Of a stretch of 64,000 bases of DNA, positions 22,904-36,200 are shown piece by piece. The DNA lies in contig CAJJDO010000003.1 of assembly GCA_905183005.1 (NCBI GenBank), positions 413,623-477,622 on the forward strand, read 5' to 3'. The position numbers and the translations under genes were made by a program. The notes beneath the pieces are model-generated. The model ran no database searches. It worked only from the letters and a program-made list of their open reading frames with translations, and had not been told where the DNA came from. The DNA is from Paramecium pentaurelia (lineage: Eukaryota > Ciliophora > Oligohymenophorea > Peniculida > Parameciidae). Numbering within the stretch: position 1 is the first letter of the stretch; each line of letters begins with the position of its first letter.

Positions 22904-25594
22904 TTTTCCTGAAGTTAATAAACCAAGATTCGAACCTTAACTTCATAAAATTAGTGCAAGTACATAGTAAAAGGTTGTAATATAAAAATTGACAAATTCA
23001 CTCAATAATAATAAAATTGTTACATAATCAACAGAATAACCTTAGACTATAAGAAGTTAAATTTAAAAGCCTTTTATTAATTCAGATAGATTTATGTTTG
23101 ATTTAGATGCTTCAATGGTTTATATACATAGAGAAAAAATTATGTAATTTGAAGAAGTTGAATAATAGAGAATTGTATAATTATTAAAAGATGTATAATC
23201 AAAGGTTCCTTAAGTAAATGATAAAGTAAATCATTTCATAGCATTAGCAGGTTAGTTCGAAAATGAAAAAGTTAATCCATTAGTAAATTAATTCATAAAA
23301 GTAGTTGAATAATTATTGTAAATATTTGATGAGAAAACAAAAGAAATAAAAGAATATTAATTTGCTTTGAAATAAAGTAGAGAATAAGTATAAAATAATA
23401 GCAGATTAATAGAAGATTAATCATAAATGATAAAATATATGGAAAGTTAAAATTAAAATGCTAAAAATGTTACAAGAACATTTTAGAGATCTAATGAATT
23501 AGCTGTTATAAATGTTTAACTAGAAAAGAAAGTTGAACTTTTAAATTAGAATTTATAGTTTTTAATGAATCAAAATAAAGATAGTTTAGCTACTTAATTA
23601 TAATAAAAAATTGATTAATTAAATAAAACAATTGAAGAATAATAAAATAAATTATATGATGATAATAATAAATAGATTTAATTGTAATAATAAATATAAA
23701 CTTTAAAATCAACTGAATTTAAACATTAAATATAACTTAGAAAATTAGAAGATAAAATATAAGAATATGAATCAAAATTAAAAGAATTAACTTTTCAAGT
23801 TTCATATTCTAAAGAATAAAAAGATTAATATAGAGAACTTTATTATATGACATATGAAGATTTATAAATGAATAAATTAAATACTTAAACAGAAAGAAAA
23901 TAAATGCAAAAGAGTTTTGAAAAAATTAGAATGTTATAAGATAGAATAGATGAAATGACAGTCAAAAGAAGTAAGGAAATAGATGCTCCATTTTAAAGTA
24001 GAGTAGAAGGAGATGTAATACAATTATAAGCAATTACCAAAATTTTAGATGAAGATCACGTATTTTAAAGGTATATGATGAGTAGTTTTCTAAAGAATGT
24101 TTAAGAGTATGATTCAAAATTAGTAGATGCATATGTTGATGTTAAAAGATTAGTAATAGGTAGAGATGAAGAGGCAGAATTATAAACATTAAGATATAAT
24201 TATCCACCCTTCACTTTATTTTTAGAAAAGAGAATTGTTGATTAAGAAACATAATATCTATAAATAAGACCAATATCTAATAATTTTATGGGTTTACTTA
24301 GAGCTATTTTAGATGGAATGTATATTGAGTTTCAAAAGAATACTTATATATCTTTTTAAAGTTATATAATATCTTGGTTAAGTACATTCACAATAGAGAA
24401 TCATCAAGTTATAATATTTCCAGAAGATACAAAAAGAGTAAATTTACAAACTATAAATTAAGGTCAAGATAGAAGAGTAATTGCACACTTTTTATCTAGA
24501 TTTAATGGTACCCAGATTAGATAAAGTATGGGAAGTAGTATAATTTAGACATTTTTTAAATGATATCTATTCATTAGAAGAATTATATTTCTATCTTCAT
24601 GTTCGCTTTTTATTAAGAAGAGGACCTTGGATTGAATAATTTGATGCAATATATGGTGTTGTCCATTATATGAAAGTACAATAAGCAGAATCCATAATAC
24701 TTAGATTTTTAGAATAATTTGATAAAATAAATTAAACATTAGTGATGAGAGCAGTCAATGAACGAATTGTAGAAGGGAAAAGTAATTAAATATATAATTA
24801 TATAAGAAGATAGAAAATTAATATAAACAGGTTTTGTTTTGTAGTTATTATTGGAAATTTTCAGAATAGATAGAATTAATAGATACAAAATTCTATCTTT
24901 TGCTTTTCCAGCATAACCTATTAACTTTAAATAATTTCATAAATTTGTTAGAGGAAATTTTTCAAAATGTACTGAAGGTGAAGCTGCAGAGTTATGGAGA
25001 GAAGTCTACATGATTTCAAATGGTATTCCAAATTTAAATTCCTTTTTTACTGCTGCTTAATCTTTATTTATTAAATCACTTATACTTCCTGCAATATATA
25101 CTGTTCCTCTTTTAGATTCAAATAGAAAATTAGCTTTTGATGAATTAAACTTTACTACAATGAAAATTTAAGAATAAATGAAAGAACTTACTGATTCTGA
25201 TTTTGATGTCCTTAAAACATTAATACCTACAATTTATTAAGAAGAAATGATTAGAATAACAAAATAATTAATGCCAAAAAATTAAATTCAATTTGTTAAT
25301 CCTCTTGAATATATATTTAAATTTATGAAGCTTATACTCACATTAAAATATAATACAATTTTAGCAGATGGTTTAGAAGAAGATGGAGTAAATAGAAAAG
25401 GTTTTATTACTGAAACATTTACATAATTTATCACTTAAGAAATTAATGAATTAAATAAAATTACTTATAAAAAGTAATCATTTATGTCAGATTAAGAAAT
25501 TAGAATATCTAGATTATAAAAATTTGCCAAAAAAAAAGTAAAGAAGATCTATGTTATCATGTCATCTGTGTTACAATCAAGAATTAAATAATGA
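22863..25594 (+). CDS. Long coiled-coil protein with helical C-terminal domain, 893 aa
   Basis: Starts MKKSYSQNNSGNFDFPEV. Residues about 95-360 are Gln/Lys/Glu-rich heptads, surely a coiled coil. The C-terminal 500 residues are globular and helical, with conserved-looking patches (SRVEGD, FLLRRGPWIEQFD, SFAFPAQPINFKQFHKF, CTEGEAAELWREVY). I do not recognise the family. Two introns, 24438-24462 and 24782-24806 (25 nt each). It converges on the TPR gene with 8 bp between stops. The first ATG lies inside the read-through end of NDUFAF6; coding quality is good from that ATG on. Confidence 0.75.
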
Positions 25595-25602
25595 TATTTA
25601 TT

Positions 25603-28600
25603 TCATATATTATCAAAATCGTTGAAACTCTGAATTATTGCTCCTTAATTAATATATTATCCAACATCATCTACTACTTATTATATTAGTTATGCCTGTT
25701 ATGTCTAAATTTGAGCTTAGGAATTTTAGGTTTATTATTATTATGGATCCTTTGGTTTTGCAGGTTTTCTCTTTGTTGCTCTATAATCTTCAATTATCTT
25801 CTTTCCTTTTTCCAATTTAGTTTCTTAGGTTTCATTAACAAAATCTCTTTCATTTTATTCTTGTTGATCTTTCTCATACAATCTTATATACATATTATTT
25901 AACAAAGGTACTATAGAATCCTATTTAAATAAATCAATAGTCCTTCGATATGATTCAGACTTCAATATTATATCTCTAATTAAAATTTTATCATCTATCC
26001 TCTTATATTCCTCTAATAATCCAATACAAGCTTAATATAATCTAAGATCATAAGTTTTATGCAATTTTTCAAAAAGTTAATAGATATCTTTATATTTTTA
26101 CATTTTTAATAAAATTTTAATAATTAATTTTATTATTTTAGACTTTTAGTAATTAAATATTAGATCTTATGAATAATATTGGCTTAGTACTTCATCTTTT
26201 TCACATTTGTATTTATCAATTTATAAATAATAATATACTAGATCTCTACTATTTGGTTAATAAATAGAAGATATTTAAGCAAAAACTTAATCTATAGAAG
26301 CTTAACTATTAAATTTTAAATGAGTTGCATAATAGAATGATTCTATAACATATCTTTATGCTTTTTTTCTAACCAATTTTTATGTATTCTCTATGAATAT
26401 TGTTAAAAGATTATTTAATATTAAATTAACTTCCTATTTATTGTATTCAGTATTCTCTTCCTATTCAAGTTGTTCTTAAGTAATATTTGATATTTTGAAT
26501 TTTCTATTATCATATTAAAATTAAAATTAAAGATCGCTTTGATTTTAATTTAATAAATAAGAAAATTTATCTTTGATAATTAAAACTAATTAATTTAATT
26601 AATTGTAAAGTCTGTGTCTTAAAAACCTTCTTATAAATTTATAAATATTTATATAAAGATCTTACTTCATTTCTTGTTCACCATCATTTGATTGATAAAA
26701 ATATTCTATTTCATATTCTTTCATTTATTTAATTAAATTTACCAGACTGCAAATATTATCTAAATTTTAACTAATTCTTTCTATTGGGATGTTTCTGTAT
26801 TTTCTCATTACTTTTTTTTCATAAAGTTATAAAACTCTAAAATTGTTTTCTATTTCAAAAGCATCTTTTGGTACATTGAATTATTTTTAATAAAGAGCTT
26901 AATATCCTTATTCTGTCTTTTTATACAGCTATTCATTATTTGAATGTTAATATTCAACTTATCTTTACTTTAATTTGATAAGGTCCATAATATATCTAAA
27001 CTCATTTAAATGATTTAATTAAGGATTTTTATTTACTAATGCTTGTATCTTTTTCTAACTTAAAAACCAATCAATTTCAGTTTAAGTTTTCTACTTAAAT
27101 TATTTTTAAGCTTATTCAAAAGTACCTTAGTATAAATAATTCCATAAAAATGGTGATTCTTTATAAGCTAAAGCATAACAAATATTTTTAAAATCAATTT
27201 TCTATTGATTTTCATTTTAATTTAATTCTTCTGATTTTTAAATTTGATAATATAAGTTAGATTTGTAATCACATTATAAATTATTTTGATTAATATATTC
27301 TTAAAATTCTTTTATTGATGAAATTTATGATTTTTATTTAGTAAATATTTATGAATATAACCATTCAGCATATTCTTAAATCTTAACATCATTAAATTTT
27401 TGTAAAGACTTCTTAACTATATCTATAATAAATTGATTTAATTATCTTTAATCTTACAATAACTTTGGAAAATGAGTTAAAAAATATCCCATAAATTAAA
27501 GCTCAATTTCAGATAAATCTCTTACAAATTCTTATTAAAGATAATAACTTTTTAAAAATATGTATAAAAAGTTTTTGCTTAATTCTTTAGTACTTAATCC
27601 AAATTCAATTCTAATTTTCTCTTTAGCAAACCTTTTAATATGTTCAATAATTTTAGGGTCTCCCATATTTATTTTTATAGTATGATTTTATAAAAATTCA
27701 ACTATTTTAGTTGGTAATTAATAATTTGATTTCCCTATTTTAAAAACAGTTTCTATTTGATCTTATGTTAATTATAGATTTTAGTATTATTTCTAAAATA
27801 TCTCATCCTATTCTACTTCATCCTCAGAAGCACTTGAAAATGATTCTGGTTAAGAATATTTTGTTTCAAATTTTTCAACTTCTATCTACAACTCATTTTA
27901 TTAAACAATAAATTAAGGTGTATATTAATCTTTTAAATCTATTAAATGAATTAAATAGTAACGAAGTTCTAAATCACTTTATACATTGTTTTTGTATTAA
28001 TCTATTAATTGATTATATCTATTTTTCATTTTTATTTTTATTTTAATAAATTCTTAGAGAATAAGATCTATATTAATATATGTGAAGAGTTTATTTATAT
28101 TAAGATGATGAAATCTTAGAATTTCCATCAAAATTAAATGTTTATTGTTACCATTTGTTTGAGTTAGGAAAATTTCAATAAATTTAGCCAAAAACTCACT
28201 TGAATCTAATTCCATTAAAGAATAAATTATAGAAAATTTTAAGAAAATAAATCCAATTAAAAGATCAGGTTAGTTAATATTCAAAAATTACTATATTATT
28301 GGTTGAACAAATTTATAAATTACTTTAAGTTCCTCTTTTTATTATACAAAATAAAATTAATTAAGACAGATAATAGCTAATCTTTTAATTAAATCATAAC
28401 TTTAATTCTATTACAAATAATCTTACACATAATTTATTTATGTTCTAATTTTTTCATTATCTTCTAATCTCTATTCTTTTTATTCCCATTAAGTAAGAAT
28501 TTATTATATTTATTAAGATTAATGTGGTGAGTTTGAAGAAATTTAAAATTATGCTGATTTTATCTTATCTAGAATTTCTTATGTTATTTCTGGATTATTT

Positions 28601-30224
28601 AATTCTTATGCACATAATTTGGCTATTCTTCCTTAAAAAAAATTGATATCACTATGTATATAAGCCATCACTCTGTAATAATTTGATAAATAAGTTTAAA
28701 TTTCTGCTTAATCATTTATTATTTGATTTATGTTTGTTTATAAAAGTTCTATTTTCATATTATTAATAAATCTAATAAAATTTTTTATTTTGTTTTGTTG
28801 CTCTGGAGATTTTGGTTTTTTTTCTTTAAATCTAAAAGTTAATTCTTCATATGCAACTTCCAATAATCTTAATTTAATTTTAGGATCATCAGTAAATTTA
28901 TTTGTAGAGTACTAAGCCCATACAATACAATTTATTAAACCTCTAAGTGCTTCATGGTATGAAGAACCATAAGAATTTTTAGTTTAAGGACTCTTTTATT
29001 GTTCATTTAAAATATCCTATTATTATTAGGGAATATTATCATTTTATTAATAATCTTAACAAATTAAAGTTATTAATTTTTGTAATAATTAAATTATTGT
29101 TAAGAACTATTAATTATTTAATTGTTCTAATAGAAATTTAGCTACAGGACATTCTTGTTTTTCATTTTATTCACTTGAAATTTTATTGTTATTATTATTA
29201 AGTTAGAATATTTCATTTCCATCAAATTATTTTATTAATTCAATCAATTTATTATGATTAGATTGAATTATTTAATCTAAAACAAATTATTGATCTTATT
29301 GTTATTTTGTTTTTTTTGACTTTTATCTTTCAGATTATTTGACTGGTTAATTTTCTTTTGGTAATTCTTTGGATATATCTTTGGAATTCTATTATTATTC
29401 TTTAGAAATCACTATTATTTTAGTATTAGACATAAAACATTTTTCATCCTAAATGAAATCTTACTTTTTTGGTTCAAAATTCACATTAATTTATAAAATA
29501 TTCTATAGTTTTTTAAAGAATTTCTTTAAATCATAAGTATCTAATTTAATTTCAAACTAGAATGTTTAATTAAAATATTTTAATTTTTAACTTGATTCAA
29601 AGGGAATCTTTTCCAATTATTATTGAATTTAAGATTACTCTAACAAAAGGTCATTAACAAAATCAGTAATATTATTTTTATTAATAAAATATTTGTTCAA
29701 TTCTGCAATTTTTAGTTTCAAATTATTATTATCATTCATTTTATCAAAATATATTTAGAATTATTTTTAATCATCCATTAAAAAACAAATAGAACAAACT
29801 TAATATAATATGGCCTAGATGAGATTAGGTTAATTGCATAATTGTAATCTATATAAATCTAATTTAATTAATACGCTTTCAATATAACATTTAATGCTCT
29901 AGGCATCATTCCTAATTGTCTAAATATTAAAGCCATTTTCCTTTAGGTTTACCAACAATTATCAGAAATTTATGTACTTTGATAATAGTAATATAAAGCT
30001 TCACATTTATTCTCTACTTAATCACTTTATGCTTGAATTTCAGCTAATGACATATAGATGCCATATAAAATCTTTTTATCATCTTAATTAATAATGGATT
30101 AATTCTGCATTAAATCCTTTAAAATTTGTATTCCTTTTGTTTCATTGCCATTTTCTAGAAGGTCAATTGCATATTAGTATTACTAAAATAATTCTGACTC
30201 TAACTTTTCTTGATTTTGACTCAT
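25603..30224 (-). CDS. Giant TPR/alpha-solenoid protein, 1531 aa
   Basis: Starts MSQNQEKLESELFQQY. The N-terminal 150 residues form TPR-like helical pairs with the classic spacing of small, aromatic and Leu residues (CEALYYYYQSTQI, ALIFRQLGMMPRALNVILKAL). The remaining 1350 residues are low in Pro, rich in Leu/Ile/Asn/Lys and look wholly helical. One 26-nt intron, 29849-29874. An acidic patch (SSASEDEVEQDE) sits near residue 800 and the C-terminus is disordered and Gln-rich. The TPR start faintly resembles the Hir3/CABIN1 family of histone-chaperone scaffolds, but this is weak; a vesicle-tether or solenoid scaffold is equally possible. It lies head-to-tail behind the guanylyl cyclase gene (31 bp). 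Confidence 0.7.
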
Positions 30225-30255
30225 TAATAAAATAAAATATTATGTAAAAATAAAT

Positions 30256-33200
30256 TCATTCATCCTAACTAAACACTAAATCATTTAATTATACAAAGAA
30301 AGTAGGTAATGTAATATCTTTAGAAGGTATATAAACATCCTTAGCATATTCAAATTTAAAATCTTCATAAACACTTTCAATTAAATTCTTCGTATGTTCA
30401 CTTACTAACATTTTTCCTTCCTAAAATATTAATTATATAAATACAGATCCTGATGATTCCATAAGATTAGCAATAGTTACATCTTCACCATAGATATCAT
30501 ATCTTACAACATCTGTACCAACAACTCCTCCTAAAACCTTACCTGTATGTACTCCAATTCTCATATTTAGATGTTAATATTATGGATCTTTATTACAATC
30601 ATTAATAATTTAAATCATTTTCAATCCAAATACTAATACATTTTAAGCCTATGAAAAATTAAATTAAATAATATACTTCTTCAGCAGGATCTCTTTAATT
30701 CAAATCCATTACACCCATACAAACATAACAATCTCCTATTGTGAATAATTTATACACTTAAGTCATTTAACAAAATTCATCAAAAGTTTAGAATAAATTT
30801 CTAAGCATTTCTACAACTGTTTCTGGTTCCACAGAACTAGAATATTTTGTAAATCCTGCAATATCTGCAAATAACACAGTAGCATTTTCTAATACATCAA
30901 TAAAAGTTTCTGTGTTATCTGAATCTGGTTACAATAACCGTTTTAATGCATGAGGTGGCATTAAATATTATAACATATTTTCATACTTTGCAATTTATAT
31001 TTGTAATTATTAACTTACTTTATAATTTTTCACTAAAATTTAATTAATTTAATGTTAAGAATAGAAAGTGATTCCAATTATACATAATCCAAAAAATAGA
31101 ATTTCCAATATAAATTATTCATAAATAGTTACTAATACTATTAAAACAATATAAGTTATCAATAATTTATATTTGTCAGGTACTATCAATATTTATAAAT
31201 AGAATAAATTAACATAAATTGATGTTATCTGACAAGTTTATAATATTATTTAAAACTATGCTACTTCACTAAATTCAATCAAAATAAGATTTAAAAGATT
31301 TGTTGTAATGAAATAAATGAATCCAAAAGTCTTTATTTTTTAAAAGTCAGTTTATTCCTTATACTTATAGATTGGAATAGCCAAACCTAAACTTATTGTT
31401 ATTTAACATAATACTGAAATTAATAATTCTATTTGTGTTTTTGAACTTAAATCGTCTAATAAAAAATATAATAAACTTTTAAAAATCATTAATATTAGCA
31501 AAAATGAATATGTTGATCTAAAATTTATCAATTCTTGATCTTTGTATTCTTCATAAATTTAATAGTATGCTATTTAATCCTTACTATCATAAAAGCTTTT
31601 AAATTAATCTAAATCATAATCCTTATCAAAATCTAATTTGAATTTTTTGATATTTTTTAATTTCAAAAGATCTAATTTCTTCTAAAGCATTGAAATACCT
31701 TATCTTTTATTTACTTCTAACTCTTCAAATTTATCATATTAGTTATCATTACACTTCTTAATTGCAGAATCAGAAGATTCATATTAAATAGGTTTAATTG
31801 ATTTTTATTTAACTATTTATCTTCTTCCTATTTATTCTGTTTATAAATCATTATCAATCTATGCTATTTTTATTACTCTATCTTTATCCTTCTCTTCAGG
31901 AATTATTATTCTTGTATTAGATTTCATTAAACCACTTTTTCTTTATTGTACTAAATCTACCATAATTATAGTTCCTTTCTTTTTTAATTAAGGTCTTTAT
32001 ATCTATTGTTGGGTTTACTATTATGGTACTTAAACTTCATCTTCATTCTTCTCTTACTATAAACTCTCTTTGCTTGGATGTTCAGCTATTAAAAGCAATT
32101 AATTTTATGAAGCTTATTAAAAAGAATTAATTAATGGTATTTAAGTGTTGTTAGAACCTTAATTATTTTGATTGTGCACTTAATTTGATTATGTTTAAGT
32201 TTTCATATCAACTTGTGAAAATTAAGTCATTGATATTTATTATAAAGTTCCAGCATAATTATTATTAGTTCCATCTTCAGATTGTCTTACTAATCTTCTA
32301 TGAGTTGTTATACTATTTCTCATAGTACTTATTAGAGCTGGGGTTTTTGCCTTTTGATGAACTTAAGATTAATTATCATTCTATAATATATATATATATT
32401 ATTTTTTACATCTAAATTTGATCCTGATTTTGATTTTTAAGAATTCAATCTTTTTAAATCTAAATCCTTACAATCATGTTCAATAGATGACTTTTTCTTA
32501 ATAATTACTAAAGGTTATTATTTATTTTTAATATCCTTTTAAATCTATTTAAATAAAACTTATGTGGATTTTGTATCACTATTAATTCCTACTTAATTCA
32601 TCATAGATCCTCTTTTCATTGCTCCTTTAAGTGGTGTTTTAGAATTATCTGATGTTTTCAAAGGCTTTATTTATACTTTACAATCAAAATCATTATTTTT
32701 ATCAATTTTATCAAAACAAGCTTTTGGAGTAACATTTTTACTTGATTCTTTTTCTTTAGAAAATATTTTCAATCTAAATGTTTCAAGAGTACCTTTCCCT
32801 TTAGCAGCCACTGATTTTTATTCAAATTAATATTTAGTAGTATCTTTAATATGATTATATGCTGATTCACTTAAGGTTATAAAACCAGCATCACTAGTAC
32901 TACATACTCTACTAGTAGTATTAACAGTATCTCCAATCAATGAAAATTATGGTTTATGAAGTCCTATAACACCAGCTATTACTCTTCCATAATGAATTCC
33001 TATTTTAAGTTTGACATCTTAATTGTCTCCATATTTCATTGTTTTAACTGTTTCCATCATTGCTATAGCTGTTTCTAAAGCTCTTGTTGTACTATTAGCA
33101 TTTTTTTAATCTAATTAATATTTATATATATATTTATACTTATAACTGCATCATAATCTTTTAAACCACCAGCTGCCATATAAGTTTTACCTACTGTTTC

Positions 33201-36200
33201 AATCTTTTATAAATCATATGTTTAACATAATTAATCAAATGCTCTATAAAGAGTATCCAAAAAATCTAAGATATTCTCTTATTAAAATTTAATAACCTTA
33301 TCAAATTAATAGATATCACAAAAAAGTACAGTTACATCTCCTTAATCTTAAGATATTTAAATCTATCCCTTATTCATTCTCTCTTATATAAATCTTGGCA
33401 TTAATAATCCTAGAATATTGTTAATTTTTTTTTTCTCATTATTTAATCTATTTTAATAAATATAAAAGGATCTTTATAAAAAGTGAGTTTTTTATACTAT
33501 TTAAAAGATTGGATAAGATAATTCAAGTAAGAGTAAACTATATTTAGCAATACAAAATATCAGAATATTATTATCTGAAAAGTTCATTGTAAAAGCATCA
33601 GAAAGTACATTAATCACATAATTAATTAATTAAAGTGTTACATATAATAATAAAACAATTTTAGGTTGAGTAGTCATTGCAAATACTAATATAAATTAAA
33701 AATTAAATAAAAATCCTACAAATGTTTATTCACTTTCAAAATAAAGAATATCAATTATAATTTAAAAAATGAATCTTAAAATATAAGAGAGTATTTATAA
33801 ATTTTGTTTAGTCTTTTTATCATTTATAACTCTGAATTATAAAAAGGCTATAAATATTTAAATGACAAATTATATTATTGCAGTTATAAGTATTGAAAAT
33901 TAAAATATATCTGCTGTAAATATTTCATAAAAATGCATAATAATTATGCATATATCATAAAAGATAAATGCATAAACAATATTATATCTATGATTATTTT
34001 GTTCCCTAAAAAAATCTTAAAAAGATGATTCTGTTTTTTTATCTTAAAATCCATGTAGTTTATCCATTTCATCTATTAGAGATTAATCTCCTTTAATTTA
34101 TTTTATAATGCATTCTTCAATTATATCTTTATTATCAAATAATTAATCAGTTAATTATTTTAATTTTTAATTAAAAATTCTTAATTTTTCATCCTCAAAT
34201 TCACTAAGGGAATTCTAAGAAGATATATTATTTTTCAATTGTTTTATTTCTTGATAATTCTAATCATATGAATATAAGTCAGATGGAAGTACAAATTAAA
34301 TTGAGAAAATTTATAAGGTTTCATAAATAATATATGATAAACCAAGTACAAATACTGCAATAAAAATAAAAGCTATAAAATTTTCTAAATCAAATTCTTC
34401 AATAATCATTTAATCATCTACACTTGTTTATATGAAATTAAATATAATTATAAGTATTGATATCATTACAATACTTGAACATATTTGTATTATTTTATGT
34501 TAAATCTAAGTTGAAAGAGAAAATATATAAAATATTATTTTAGATTTCTCCAAAATCTCCAAAGCTATATAAAGCAAGATTATTTATTAAGTTTAATCCA
34601 CTTTACCATTTAAAGATACAAAGTTTAAAATAGAATTTTGGATTAATATCAATATACAAAAATCAATAATAGCTATTAGAATGACTTTTAAAGCTGATTT
34701 AAATAATATTTTATTTTTTAGATTTGATAATAATCTAGCATAATTATTTGCATTCTTCAATTACTATTTAGTATGTAATACAAATAAATAATAATATTAA
34801 ATACTCGATAATAGATTACTTGGTATTAAATAAAATAATAATAAATAAAACATATTAATATCGCTTAATCCAAAATGACCAGCAAATATTAATAAACCTA
34901 TTAATGTACATCTATATAATTAAACTTCTATAATAGCTAAATAATTTAACATCTAATTAGGACAATATATGAATAACATTCTAAAAAGTTATTTCATATT
35001 AAAAGTAACAAATTTTGGATTTAAAGTAGATATTAATGATTAATTTCTCATTAAACTAACTGAAACATCTGATTTTGAAAACATATATGCATTATCTAAA
35101 GAATTTCCTACAGTAAGTATTTTTTTATCTGCCATTTTTAATAATTTGATTAGTTTTCCTTTCTAACTACTATTAAATTGATAAGCTCCTAATCCATATG
35201 AAAATTAAACAATAAATATAAAATGATATTTTAAATAATCATCATTTAAAATTGTATTAAATGCTTCAGAACTAACAATAATAAATTTTTCATCATTTTA
35301 ATTAGCATTTTAATTTTCTAATAATGCTTATATATGTTATTTGACTTTGAATTATAATTGTTATTTATCTTTTTCTTTAAATTCTACAATTTATTCTTTA
35401 GAACGTATAATTTAAAAGCTTCTTAAAAATATTAGTAGTTCATCATAACCATATTATATAACAAAACAAGTTTTTAAATTAAAGTTATATAAATGTTAAA
35501 ATATTTTATCTTAATCTAAAATATCATAATTTAATTCTTAAGAAGAAAGTACTAAACAATTTGTATTGTGTGATTTAATACCAATAGAAAATATAGGTTC
35601 ACTTTATTATTCTAATTCAATAAATAATTTTTCAATTTCATGAGATCGATTACCATAAGTTTCATAAATAGCTGAAAGTTTCTTTAAGAATTCATCAGTT
35701 TATATTTAATCTAATTATTTTTTTGTATATAAGAATGTTTTTTATCCATCCCATGTCATTTCAGATAAATATTCATTGTATTTATTTTCCTATTAATTAA
35801 AATTACTAGTTTCAATACGTGAATAGAGTAAAGCTCCTTCATCTAATAAAAAAGATTCTGGATCTCTAACTAATACAGATAATACATTTTTTCTATTTTC
35901 AGTAGGTTCTAAAAAAGTCAAAACATCAAATATTTTAGATATATTAGAAATTGTAATTACTTTTTTAATAATTGTTTTCATATTGAATTCTGGTCTTGAA
36001 TTTTCAATTTCAGTTGCACAAACTAAACAATAATCAAATAATTCTGTAAATTATAGTATAGATTAATCATATTTATTTTCAAAATTAAATTCTAATTTTT
36101 ATAATTTTTCATTATAAAGTGTCATTACACTATTTGTAATTAACATCATAATTAAAATTTCATTATGAATAGTATCATCTTTATTATATAATACATCTAT

